Positions 7,747-15,482 of a stretch of DNA of 15,766 nucleotides are shown here, one piece after another. The notes beneath the pieces were generated by a model. The model made no database searches. It saw only the letters and a list, made by a program, of their open reading frames with translations, and had not been told where the DNA came from. A program made the position numbers and the translations under genes. The DNA comes from UBA6921 sp031363085 (GTDB lineage Bacteria; Pseudomonadota; Gammaproteobacteria; SG8-11). The stretch is from positions 1 through 15,766 of the forward strand of contig JANLTU010000148.1 of the NCBI GenBank assembly GCA_031363085.1, given 5' to 3'. The stretch's first letter is position 1; each line of letters opens with the position of its first letter.

Positions 7747-10700
7747 CTAGAACTGCTCAAGCTCGATATCAATGCCCAACGCACGAATTTCCTTCAGCAA
7801 CACATTAAAGGACTCCGGCATGCCGGCATCCATGCGGTGGTCGCCGTCGACAATGTTTTTGTACATCTTGGTGCGACCGTTCACATCGTCCGATTTGACC
7901 GTGAGCATTTCCTGCAAGGTGTACGATGCGCCATAAGCTTCAAGCGCCCACACTTCCATTTCGCCGAAACGTTGGCCGCCGAACTGTGCTTTACCACCCA
8001 AGGGTTGTTGCGTGACCAAGCTGTACGGACCGGTGGAACGCGCATGCATCTTGTCATCCACCAAGTGGTTGAGCTTGAGCATGTACATGTAACCGACCGT
8101 CACCGGACGTTCGAAGGTTTCCCCAGTTCGTCCATCAATTAGCGTGGTCTGACCGCTGGTGGGCAAGCCCGCCAAGGCCAGCATGTTTTTGATTTCAGTT
8201 TCGTGGGCGCCGTCGAACACTGGCGTTGCCATCGGCACGCCGCTGCGCAGATTATTGGCAAGACCCAAAATTTCGTCGTCGTTCAAGGACGCTAGGTCTT
8301 CTTTCTTGCCGCTGCTGTTATAGATCTTGTCGAGGAATTTGCGGATCTCGGCAGCCTTCTGCATTTCGTCGACCATTTGGCCGATCTTGCGACCCAAGCC
8401 TTTCGCGGCCCAGCCCAAATGACATTCAAGCACCTGTCCGACGTTCATACGTGACGGCACGCCCAGCGGATTCAACACGAAGTCGACCGGCGTACCGTCG
8501 GCCAGATGCGGCATGTCTTCAATCGGCACGATCTGCGACACGACGCCTTTATTGCCGTGACGTCCGGCCATCTTGTCGCCGGGTTGTACGCGGCGCTTCA
8601 CGGCCAAATACACCTTCACCATTTTCAATACACCCGGGGCCAACTCGTCACCTGATGTCAGCTTGGCTTTTTGAGCAATGAAGGTTTCCTCCATTTCGGT
8701 GCGCTTGAGCTTGATTTGCTCGGCAAACTTCTCCAGATCGCCGCCGGTATCTTCATTGCGTAGGCGAATGTCGAGCCACTTGTCGCGTGGCAGCTCAACC
8801 AAATATTGCTTGGCGATTTTGGTACCGGCCTTGAGCCCCGCCGGGCCACCGTCAGCAACTTTGCCAACCAGCATTTTTTCCAAGCGGTCGTAGGCATCGT
8901 CTTCCATGATGCGGTACTGATCCTGTAAATCCTTTTTCACTTTCGCTAACGCGGCTTCTTCGATTTGCTTGGCGCGCGTGTCTTTGGGCACGCCGTCGCG
9001 CGTGAACACTTGCACGTCGATGACCGTGCCATCCATCCCGGACGGCACGCGCAATGAGGTGTCTTTCACATCCGAGGCTTTTTCACCGAAGATGGCGCGC
9101 AGCAGTTTCTCTTCCGGCGTCAGTTGCGTTTCACCCTTGGGCGTAACCTTACCCACCAAGATATCACCGGGCTTGACTTCAGCGCCAACATAAACAATTC
9201 CGGCTTCGTCCAGCTTGGCCAAGGCGGATTCGCCGACATTGGGAATATCGCCGGAAATTTCTTCCGAACCCAACTTGGTGTCACGCGCCACGCAGGTCAG
9301 CTCTTCGATGTGGATCGTGGTGTAGCGATCTTCCTGCACCACGCGCTCGGAAATTAAAATTGAGTCTTCGAAGTTGTAACCGTTCCACGGCATGAACGCG
9401 ACCAGCATGTTTTGGCCCAAGGCCAATTCACCCAAGTCGGTGGACGGGCCATCGGCCAGCACATCGCCCTTGGCCACCACGTCGCTGGGCACGACCAGCG
9501 GCTTCTGGTTGATACAGGTGTTCTGGTTGGAACGCGTGTATTTGATCAAAGTATAAATGTCAACACCAGACTCGCCCGGCATGGTCTCGGTATCGTTGAC
9601 GCGCACGACAATACGACCCGCATCGACGGAATCCACCACACCACCACGTCGCGCGACCACGGTCACGCCGGAGTCGATCGCCACCGCGCGTTCGATGCCA
9701 GTCCCCACCAACGGCTTTTCAGAACGCAAAGTCGGCACTGCCTGACGCTGCATGTTGGAGCCCATCAAGGCGCGGTTGGCGTCATCGTGCTCCAGGAACG
9801 GAATCAACGCGGCCGCCACCGACACGATCTGTTTGGGCGACACGTCGATGTAGTTGATGCGCTCCGGCGTCGACATGGTGAATTCATTTTTGTGACGGCA
9901 GGACACCAAGGTGTCGGTGAGCTTGCCGCCTTTATCCATGGTCGCATTCGCTTGCGCGATCACGAACTCACCTTCTTCAATCGCGGAAAGATAGTCGATT
10001 TGATCAGTGACACGGCTATTTGTCACTTTACGGTACGGCGTTTCCAAAAAGCCGTATTCGTTGGTGCGCGCATACACCGCGAGCGAGTTGATCAGACCGA
10101 TGTTCGGGCCTTCCGGCGTTTCAATCGGACACACCCGACCGTAATGCGTCGGATGCACGTCGCGGACTTCGAACCCAGCGCGCTCGCGCGTCAGGCCGCC
10201 CGGCCCAAGGGCTGAGACGCGGCGCTTGTGCGTGACTTCGGACAAGGGGTTGTTTTGGTCCATGAACTGCGACAACTGACTGGAACCGAAGAATTCCTTG
10301 ATCGCCGCCGACACTGGCTTGGCATTAATCATTTCTTGCGGCATCAGGTTCTCGGATTCCGCCAAGCTCAAGCGCTCTTTAACCGCACGCTCGACGCGCA
10401 CTAAACCAGCACGGAACTGGTTCTCGACCATTTCGCCGACGCTGCGAATGCGACGGTTACCGAGGTGATCGATATCATCCACGGTGCCACGGCCATTGCG
10501 GATTTCAATGACGGTGCGTAACACATCGGTAATGTCGAGCTTCGACAACACGCCCGAGCCGGTGATTTCCTGACGACCGACACGACGGTTGAATTTCATC
10601 CGCCCCACTGGCGACAGATCGTAGCGATCCGCGCTGAAGAACAAATTATTAAACAGCGCAATCGAGGCGTCCTTGGTCGGCGGCTCGCCGGGACGCATCA

Positions 10701-11825
10701 TGCGGTAAATTTCCACCAAGGCTTCAAGATCGGTGCGCGTGGAATCCAGGCGCAGCGTATGGCTGATATACGGACCGCGATCCAGATCGTTCGCATAGAT
10801 GGTTTTAAAATCTTTGATGCCGGCCTTCATGAACTTGGTGAAGATCTCAACATTCATTTCGTCGTTGGCATTGGCCAGCACTTCGCCGCTGGCAGGATCG
10901 ACGACATCATGTGACAACACCCGGCCCATCACGTAGTCGCTGGGCACGTCGAGGGTTTTTACGCCTGCTTTTTCCAGGTCACGCACATGCCGCGTCGTGA
11001 TACGACGACCGGCTTCGACAATGACTTTGCCTTTGACTTCAATTTCAAACGACGCAGTTTCACCACGCAGCCGTTCGGGCACCAATTCAAAGCTGAGTAC
11101 CTGATCTTTCTTGACCTTGAAATGGTCGGTCTCGAAATACATCTCAAGAATTTGCTGATTCGAATAACCCAGCGCGCGCAACAGCACCGTGGCTGGCAAT
11201 TTGCGGCGACGATCAATGCGCACGAACACGCAATCTTTCGGATCGAATTCGAAATCCAGCCACGAACCACGATAAGGAATGATTTGCGCGTGGTAGAGCA
11301 GCTTACCGGAGCTGTGGGTCTTGCCCTTGTCGTGATCAAAAAATACGCCGGGCGAACGATGCAACTGCGACACGATCACACGCTCGGTGCCGTTGATGAC
11401 AAACGTCCCGTTTTCCGTCATGAGCGGAATTTCACCCATGTAGATTTCCTGCTCATGACCTGCTTGACGACCTTGGCACCTGCCGGCGCTTCCTTGTCGT
11501 AAATGACCAAACGCACTTTCACACGCAACGGGGCAGCGTAAGTGAGTCCGCGTAATTGACATTCGCGCACATCGAACGTGGGCGTGCCCAAGCGGTACGC
11601 GACGTAGTCAAGCGATGCGAAACCCGAGTAGCTGATCATCGGGAACACCGACCTGAAAGCCTGATGCAAACCTTGCGGTTTGCGTTTTTCCGCTGCGACC
11701 TCCTCCTGCAAAAATTCCCGGTAGGAATTCACCTGGATTGCCAGCAAGTAAGGTTCTTTCAGAATCTCTGGGCGTTTGCCAAAGCTCTTGCGGATACGCT
11801 TTTTCTCGGTAAAAGTATAGGCCAT
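7747..11825 (-). CDS. rpoB: DNA-directed RNA polymerase subunit beta, interrupted by an apparent 1-nt frameshift
   Basis: RpoB is the beta subunit of core RNA polymerase and holds the rifampicin pocket. The start is ATG 11825 (MAYTFTEKKRIRKSFGKRPE), with AGGGGA just upstream, rather than the earlier in-frame ATG at 11888. The first 124 codons run to 11454; the homologous continuation EQEIYMGEIPLMTENG is in another frame. As it stands, frame one ends at a stop at 11418-11420, and the second frame is open from before 11562 to the TAG at 7747-7749. Restoring one base gives 1359 residues, close to the E. coli length. The rifampicin region SQLSQFMDQNNPLSE...THKRR is wild type, with His533 equivalent to E. 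coli His526. The C-terminus is full, including GGKAQFGGQRFGEMEVWALE. An indel error in the data is likelier than a true pseudogene, since rpoB is essential. Confidence 0.95.
11452..11456 (-). other. rpoB: Position of the apparent single-base deletion in rpoB
   Basis: On the coding strand the sequence reads GTC ATG AGC AGG AAA in the upstream frame, giving VMSRK, and GAG CAG GAA ATC TAC ATG in the downstream frame, giving the conserved EQEIYM. Adding one G after ATG (one C on the plus strand beside 11454) joins them as V-M-E-Q-E-I-Y-M. The two frames together, plus one base, make exactly 1360 codons including the stop, which supports a single missing base. Confidence 0.85.
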
Positions 11826-11876
11826 CGGTGTTCCCCTGAGCATTAACTCAAAGTCGTTGCGAAACCAATAACGACA

Positions 11877-11901
11877 AGCCGGTGGCACGAGGCCACCAGC
11901 T
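11877..11901 (-). promoter_or_regulatory. Hairpin in the rplL-rpoB spacer, possible attenuator or processing site
   Basis: GGTGGC (11881-11886) pairs with GCCACC (11892-11897) over a five-base loop. The stem continues past one C-A mismatch with AGC pairing GCT, for nine pairs in total. On the transcribed strand it is followed by GTCGTTATTGGTTTC, which is only mildly T-rich. In E. coli this spacer holds a partial terminator and an RNase III site that lower rpoBC relative to rplJL. The position suggests a similar role here, but the weak T-tract argues against an efficient terminator. The rest of the 190-bp spacer showed nothing recognisable apart from the rpoB ribosome binding site. Confidence 0.45.
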
Positions 11902-12015
11902 CATCATCATGGAACATGAGATCAAACTGCAAAAACACACGGCGCGACACCTGCCCGGCGCTGCCGTAGCAGATGTCGAACACTGCTTTCCGTGCGTTGA
12001 TATTCAAGGCGCGAG

Positions 12016-12387
12016 TTACTTCAACTCCACCTTGGCACCCGCTTCTTCCAACTGTTTCTTGATGGCTTCCGCATCAGCCTTGGCAATGCCTTCCTTGACC
12101 ATTGAGGGCACGCCTTCGACCAAGTCTTTCGCTTCTTTCAAGCCCAGACCCGTGATGGTACGAATCACCTTGATGACGTTGACTTTATTTTCGCCAAAGG
12201 ATGACATCACGACATTAAATTCGGTCTTTTCCGCTGCGGCCGGTGCGCCCGCAGCCGCCGCAGCCGGTGCAGCCGCCACGGCTGCGGATACGCCGAATTT
12301 TTCTTCCATCGCCTTGACCAGATCGACGACTTCCAGGACCGTCATGTTGGAAATTGCAGTCAAGATGTCTTGTTGTGTTGCAGCCAT
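12016..12387 (-). CDS. rplL: 50S ribosomal protein L7/L12
   Basis: L7/L12 forms the flexible multimeric stalk that recruits and stimulates translational GTPases such as EF-Tu and EF-G. The 123-residue product has the N-terminal dimerisation helices (MAATQQDILTAISNMTVLEV), an alanine-rich hinge around residues 36-52, and the globular C-terminal domain beginning EKTEFNVVM and containing KVIRTITGLGLKEAKDLVE, the factor-binding face. The ATG at 12387 has GGAG nine bases upstream. It follows rplJ by 71 bp, the standard pairing, since L10 is the dock for L7/L12 dimers. The spacer just after rplJ is AT-rich but shows no convincing promoter. Confidence 0.98.
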   Translation of the reverse strand: MAATQQDILTAISNMTVLEVVDLVKAMEEKFGVSAAVAAAPAAAAAGAPAAAEKTEFNVVMSSFGENKVNVIKVIRTITGLGLKEAKDLVEGVPSMVKEGIAKADAEAIKKQLEEAGAKVELK

Positions 12388-12458
12388 GATAATAATCTCC
12401 AGTTGAATCGCGCCTTGGCCTAGGGCCTTGAGCGCTCTATATAAAATTAAAAATTAAA

Positions 12459-12989
12459 TTAGCCACCTGCCGATTGCTTTTGGTTGCCGACCGCTGCCAC
12501 CGTACGCACCAGTTTGGCGGTCGGTTCATTGATCGTGCGCACCAGCATCGTGATCGGCGCCAACATGACCGACATCAACATGCTGATCGCCTGATCCTTG
12601 GTCGGCATTTTCGCCAGTCGTTCGAGATCCGAAGCCGCCAGCACCTTGCCGCTGAGCGAAATAACTTTCACCACCAGCTTGTTGTTGCCTTTGATGAATT
12701 CGGCAATCACGCGTGCAGCGGCACCTGGATCCTCTTTCGAGAATGCCAGCACCAACGGGCCCACCAACTGCTCGCGCATACAGGCGAACTCAGTCCCGTC
12801 GACCGCACGACGCGCCAAGGTGTTTTTCACCACCCGCATGTAAACGCCTTCCTTGCGCGCTTTATTGCGCAAGTCATTCATTTGCACGGCGGTGAGACCA
12901 CGGTTCTCGGCGGCAATCGCAGACACGGCAGTCGCCGCAACCGCATTGACTTCCGCGACGATGGCCTGCTTTTGAGCTAATTCAAGCAC
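12459..12989 (-). CDS. rplJ: 50S ribosomal protein L10
   Basis: L10 anchors the L7/L12 dimers to 23S rRNA at the base of the stalk. The 176-residue product contains QKQAIVAEVNAV near the start, GVYMRVVKNTLARRAVDGTEF, VGPLVLAFSKEDPGAAARV, and a C-terminal helix LVRTVAAVGNQK. The start is a GTG at 12989-12987, preceded by a strong GGAGGTGA with ideal spacing; no upstream or nearby ATG fits better. In bacteria the L10-(L12)4 complex represses its own operon by binding the rplJ leader, and a matching structure is visible at 13087-13204. The 256-bp gap upstream is the longest in the window and is largely RNA structure. Confidence 0.97.
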   Translation of the reverse strand: MLELAQKQAIVAEVNAVAATAVSAIAAENRGLTAVQMNDLRNKARKEGVYMRVVKNTLARRAVDGTEFACMREQLVGPLVLAFSKEDPGAAARVIAEFIKGNNKLVVKVISLSGKVLAASDLERLAKMPTKDQAISMLMSVMLAPITMLVRTINEPTAKLVRTVAAVGNQKQSAGG

Positions 12990-13016
12990 GTGTCACCTCC
13001 AGTTTGTTAAACCATC

Positions 13017-13035
13017 GGGATTGCAAAGCAATCCC
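13017..13035 (-). other. Perfect 8-bp hairpin upstream of the rplJ ribosome binding site
   Basis: GGGATTGC pairs with GCAATCCC across a three-base loop; the palindrome spans 19 bases and ends 17 nt before the GGAGG of rplJ. It is not followed by a T-run in either direction. It may be part of the rplJ translational control region, or a small dispersed palindromic repeat. The sequence alone does not decide. Confidence 0.5.
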
Positions 13036-13086
13036 ACCTACGGTGACCCGCCACAAAAACCTAAACGAGGGATTGTGAAGGGGCTA

Positions 13087-13204
13087 CACCGTCTACGTAG
13101 GATGGGAGTTTGAGGCGTATCGCTACAGGGAACGCCCAGTACGCGAAACGCTCTCACTCTCGATTAAGCTCAGGCTTACGCCCTTGCGCCTACGGTCTTC
13201 GACG
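13087..13204 (-). promoter_or_regulatory. rplJ leader, candidate L10-(L12)4 autoregulatory element
   Basis: On the transcribed strand CGTC-GAAGAC-CGTAGG (13204-13189) pairs with CCTACG-TA-GACG (13101-13090). The stems CGTAGG/CCTACG and CGTC/GACG flank an asymmetric internal loop, GAAGAC against TA. As I recall the E. coli L10 leader, it has the same pattern, with GTCCAAGACCGCAGG opposite CCTGCGTAGACGGTG; this loop is the kink-turn-like target of the L10 complex. Location between rplA and rplJ is also correct. The arm above the loop is about 87 nt, with a second pairing GGCGTA/TACGCC (13182-13177 with 13119-13114), longer than the arm I remember for E. coli. Binding would repress translation of rplJL; this is inferred from the family. 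Confidence 0.75.
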
Positions 13205-13206
13205 CA

Positions 13207-13228
13207 CGCGTGCAGTCACCTGCACGCG
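13207..13228 (-). other. Perfect 9-bp hairpin with GTGA tetraloop after rplA
   Basis: CGCGTGCAG pairs perfectly with CTGCACGCG, and on the transcribed strand the loop is GTGA, a GNRA tetraloop. It begins 17 nt after the rplA stop and ends 2 nt before the base of the rplJ leader stem. No T-run follows, so it is not a terminator. It may protect the 3' end of the rplKA message, act as a processing site, or be part of the L10 leader fold. Confidence 0.55.
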
Positions 13229-13242
13229 ACCCAAAGTCTTTA

Positions 13243-13271
13243 GTATTAAAAGCTCAATGACGACTGTTCAA
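13243..13271 (-). promoter_or_regulatory. Weak candidate promoter for rplJL-rpoBC overlapping the rplA stop
   Basis: TTGAAC (13271-13266) and TAATAC (13248-13243) are separated by 17 bp on the transcribed strand, across the end of rplA. The -35 matches four of six consensus bases and the -10 about three. In E. coli a promoter just upstream of the rplJ leader drives the beta operon, so the place is right, but the match is poor. The rplJ operon could equally be served by read-through from upstream. Confidence 0.25.
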
Positions 13272-13944
13272 TCACCAAACCCGGGCCCATGGTGCTGGAC
13301 ACGGTAATCTTTTTCAAAAAGATGCCTTTAGAGCTGGGCGGTTTCTGCTTTTGCAGATCGGTCAACAACGCTTGCAAATTTTCTTTCAGCGCTTTGGCGT
13401 CAAAGTTAACTTTACCGATAGGACAATGAATGATACCGGCTTTGTCGATGCGATAACGCACCTGACCCGCCTTGGCATTGCGTACGGCGCCTGCCACATC
13501 TGGCGTGACGGTCCCAGTTTTCGGATTGGGCATTAAGCCGCGCGGCCCGAGAATCTGACCGAGCTGTCCGACGACGCGCATGGCATCGGGGCTGGCGATC
13601 ACGACATCGAAATCCAGCGACCCGCCGCCTTTGATTTGTGCAGCTAAATCGTCAAACCCCACGATATCCGCACCGGCCTCTTTCGCCGCTGCCGCATTCG
13701 CGCCTTGCGCAAAAACTGCAACCCGCACTACTTTGCCAAGACCATGCGGCATCACGGTCGCACCGCGCACTGCTTGATCGGTTTTCTTCGCGTCGATACC
13801 AAGGTTCACAGCGACATCCACCGATTCGATAAACTTGGCCGGAGGAACAGATTTCATCAAACTGATGGCATCATCGATGGGATATTGCTTGCCAACCTGA
13901 ATCTTCTCGCCAATAGCCTTCCAGCGTTTTGTAAGCTTTGCCAT
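13246..13944 (-). CDS. rplA: 50S ribosomal protein L1
   Basis: L1 binds 23S rRNA to form the mobile L1 stalk that helps release deacylated tRNA from the E site. It also represses the rplK-rplA mRNA. The 232-residue product is normal length and contains TKRWKAIGEKI at the start, AVRGATVMPHGLGK around 58-71, and GPRGLMPNPKTGTVTPDV at 133-150, the L1 signature. ATG 13944 is two bases after the rplK stop (TAG, two bases, ATG), and AGGAG lies about ten bases upstream inside rplK, so the two are translationally close. The C-terminal tail is short and ends LSF. No disruption is seen. Confidence 0.98.
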   Translation of the reverse strand: MAKLTKRWKAIGEKIQVGKQYPIDDAISLMKSVPPAKFIESVDVAVNLGIDAKKTDQAVRGATVMPHGLGKVVRVAVFAQGANAAAAKEAGADIVGFDDLAAQIKGGGSLDFDVVIASPDAMRVVGQLGQILGPRGLMPNPKTGTVTPDVAGAVRNAKAGQVRYRIDKAGIIHCPIGKVNFDAKALKENLQALLTDLQKQKPPSSKGIFLKKITVSSTMGPGLVIEQSSLSF

Positions 13945-13946
13945 GA

Positions 13947-14381
13947 CTATTTCACTCCTTCCGTCACAAGGCCCATGCTGCGCGCACTGCCTGCGATGGT
14001 GCGTACGGCGGCATCCATATCGGCGGCAGTTAAATCCGGCATCTTGGCGGTGGCGATGTCTTCCAATTGGGCGCGGCTGACCTTGCCGACCTTGTCACGA
14101 TTGGGCACTTTGCTGCCGCTTTTGATCCCGGCCGCTTTCTTTAGCAACACGGTCGCAGGCGGCGTTTTGATAATGAAAGTGAAACTGCGATCACTGTAAA
14201 CTGTGATCACGACCGGCAACGGCATGCCTTGTTCCATTTTCTGGGTCTGCGCGTTGTATTGCTTGCAGAACTCCATAATATTCACACCGTGCTGGCCCAA
14301 GGCGGGACCGACCGGCGGACTGGGATTGGCCTGACCGGCCTTGACCTGAAGCTTGATATAAGCTTCGATTTTCTTTGCCAT
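13947..14381 (-). CDS. rplK: 50S ribosomal protein L11
   Basis: L11 binds the GTPase-associated region of 23S rRNA at the base of the L7/L12 stalk and is needed for stringent RelA activation. The 144-residue product is typical: MAKKIEAYIKLQVKAGQANP at the start, then PSPPVGPALGQHGVNIMEFCKQYN in the N-terminal domain around residues 20-43, TPPATVLLKKAAGI, and the C-terminal rRNA-binding domain ending SARSMGLVTEG. ATG 14381 has AGGAG seven bases upstream. It heads a two-gene unit with rplA. The leader from 14402 to 14450 can fold into a long stem suited to feedback control by L1. Confidence 0.98.
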   Translation of the reverse strand: MAKKIEAYIKLQVKAGQANPSPPVGPALGQHGVNIMEFCKQYNAQTQKMEQGMPLPVVITVYSDRSFTFIIKTPPATVLLKKAAGIKSGSKVPNRDKVGKVSRAQLEDIATAKMPDLTAADMDAAVRTIAGSARSMGLVTEGVK

Positions 14382-14401
14382 AACTCAACTCCTCTGTTGT
14401 T

Positions 14402-14450
14402 GGGTATTAGCGCCTCGGCGTGTCTGAGGGACACGCGTCGCTGGCTCCCC
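14402..14450 (-). promoter_or_regulatory. Structured rplK leader, candidate L1 feedback site
   Basis: On the transcribed strand GCGTGTC (14436-14430) pairs with GACACGC (14424-14418) over a five-base loop. Below it AGCG pairs with CGCT across an asymmetric internal loop (AC against CGAGG), and GGG pairs with CCC across a second loop (AGCC against AATA). The fold ends about 10 nt before the AGGAG of rplK. In other bacteria L1 represses the L11 operon by binding a stem with an asymmetric internal loop at this place. The pairing is seen; L1 binding is inferred. Confidence 0.5.
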
Positions 14451-14460
14451 TTGTTGCCAA

Positions 14461-14553
14461 ACAATGTTGAATGTTTAATTCTGAATGTTGAATTTCGGCG
14501 CGCGCATCGCGCACACTGGAATTAAACATTCACAATTCAGCATTCAATATTGT
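14461..14553. repeat. 93-nt imperfect palindrome between nusG and rplK
   Basis: Positions 14461-14494 and the reverse complement of 14520-14553 match at 29 of 34 bases. The arms are AT-rich; the left arm is itself built of two degenerate 15-nt units around TGAATGTT-AATT. The spacer is GC-rich and contains a small GCGCG/CGCGC stem. The arms stand out from the GC-richer surroundings. It resembles a miniature inverted-repeat or cruciform element, but no target-site duplication is evident. It lies 9 nt after the nusG stop. Confidence 0.7.
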
Positions 14554-14562
14554 CTTTAAAAC

Positions 14563-15096
14563 TCAGCCTTTTTCCACCTGCCCAAATTCGAGCTCAACCG
14601 GCGTTGAACGGCCGAAAATCAATACCGCCACGCGCAACCGGCTCTTTTCGTAATCCACTTCTTCGACCACGCCATTGAAGTCGTTGAAGGGACCATCACA
14701 AATGCGTACCACCTCACCCGGCTCGAACAAAATTTTGGGACGCGGCTTGTCTACACCTTCTTGTACCCGCCGTAAAATCGCATCAGCTTCTTTGTCGGAA
14801 ATCGCGGCGGGTTTTTCCGCAGTCCCACCAATAAAGCCCATCACCTTGGGAACCTCTTTGACCAAGTGCCAAGATTCATCGTTCATTTCCATTTGCACCA
14901 AGACATAACCGGGAAAAAATTTGCGGTCACTCTTGCGCTTCTGGCCTTCACGCATTTCAACCACTTCTTCAGTCGGCACCAGCGCGTCGCCGAAGAGATG
15001 CTCCAGCCCCTGGCGTTTGATATGGTCAAGCAGCGAGCGTCTGACTTGTTGCTCAAAGCCAGAGTAGGTGTGCACCACGTACCAACGCATTGCCAT
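14563..15096 (-). CDS. nusG: Transcription termination/antitermination protein NusG
   Basis: NusG binds the beta' clamp of elongating RNA polymerase, suppresses pausing, contacts Rho, and can link polymerase to ribosomal protein S10. The 177-residue product has the NGN domain at about residues 1-115 (RWYVVHTYSGFE, VPTEEVVEMREGQKRKSDRK, FFPGYVLVQMEMNDESWHLV) and a C-terminal KOW domain at about 124-172 (FEPGEVVRICDGPFNDFNGV, then VELEFGQVEK). ATG 15096 is taken because GGGGG lies seven bases upstream; an ATG two codons later is a less likely start. It begins three bases after the secE stop, and the pair probably forms one transcription unit. Confidence 0.98.
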   Translation of the reverse strand: MAMRWYVVHTYSGFEQQVRRSLLDHIKRQGLEHLFGDALVPTEEVVEMREGQKRKSDRKFFPGYVLVQMEMNDESWHLVKEVPKVMGFIGGTAEKPAAISDKEADAILRRVQEGVDKPRPKILFEPGEVVRICDGPFNDFNGVVEEVDYEKSRLRVAVLIFGRSTPVELEFGQVEKG

Positions 15097-15099
15097 GGA

Positions 15100-15477
15100 T
15101 TAACCCCCTTGACCGGTCAAAAGATGCACTATCCAGGCGAGAAACATGTCCAGCAACCACAGCAGCACGCCGAGCAGAACCACCATGGCGATCACCACCA
15201 GGGTTGATTGCACGGTTTCGCTGCGCGCGGGCCACACCACTTTGCGCACTTCAATCGTGGAGTCGCGCATGAAGCTCCAGGTAGTGCGCCCGACTTCAGC
15301 TTGCGACAAGATGGCCGTGGAGATCCCCAGCATTACCAGCAGCGCGACCCAGCGCAACAGCAATGCCTGATTATCAAAAATATAGAAACCCGCAATCGCG
15401 CTGCCCAGCACCAGGATCGCTAGTATTACTTTGATTTTATCTACCATCACACCCGCGCTTAAACTTACGTCTGCCAT
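15100..15477 (-). CDS. secE: Preprotein translocase subunit SecE
   Basis: SecE is the inner-membrane clamp subunit of the SecYEG translocon. The 125-residue product matches the three-membrane-segment gammaproteobacterial form: hydrophobic spans at about residues 16-34, 38-58 and 93-118, with the conserved cytosolic EVRKVVWPARSETVQ at 76-90 before the last span. ATG 15477 is only five bases after the CCA end of tRNA-Trp, and no Shine-Dalgarno sequence precedes it. An in-frame ATG at codon 11 (15447-15445) is an alternative that would still leave TM1 whole, but its upstream sequence is also weak. Gene identity is certain; the exact start is not. nusG follows after three bases. Confidence 0.95.
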   Translation of the reverse strand: MADVSLSAGVMVDKIKVILAILVLGSAIAGFYIFDNQALLLRWVALLVMLGISTAILSQAEVGRTTWSFMRDSTIEVRKVVWPARSETVQSTLVVIAMVVLLGVLLWLLDMFLAWIVHLLTGQGG

Positions 15478-15482
15478 TTATG

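Noticed and set aside
9412..10215. Plus-strand open frame of 267 codons opposite rpoB
   Set aside because: It is antisense to conserved rpoB, including the rifampicin region, has the same shadow composition, and shows no recognisable domain.
11418..11562. Programmed ribosomal frameshift or a truly two-part rpoB
   Set aside because: The junction GTC ATG AGC AGG AAA has no -1 slippery heptamer, no obvious pause signal, and no ribosome binding site before the second fragment. A single-base data error explains everything seen.
11826..11888. ATG at 11888 as the start of rpoB
   Set aside because: The added residues are not beta-like, and AGGGGA lies just before the ATG at 11825, which gives the conserved YTFTEKKRIRK N-terminus.
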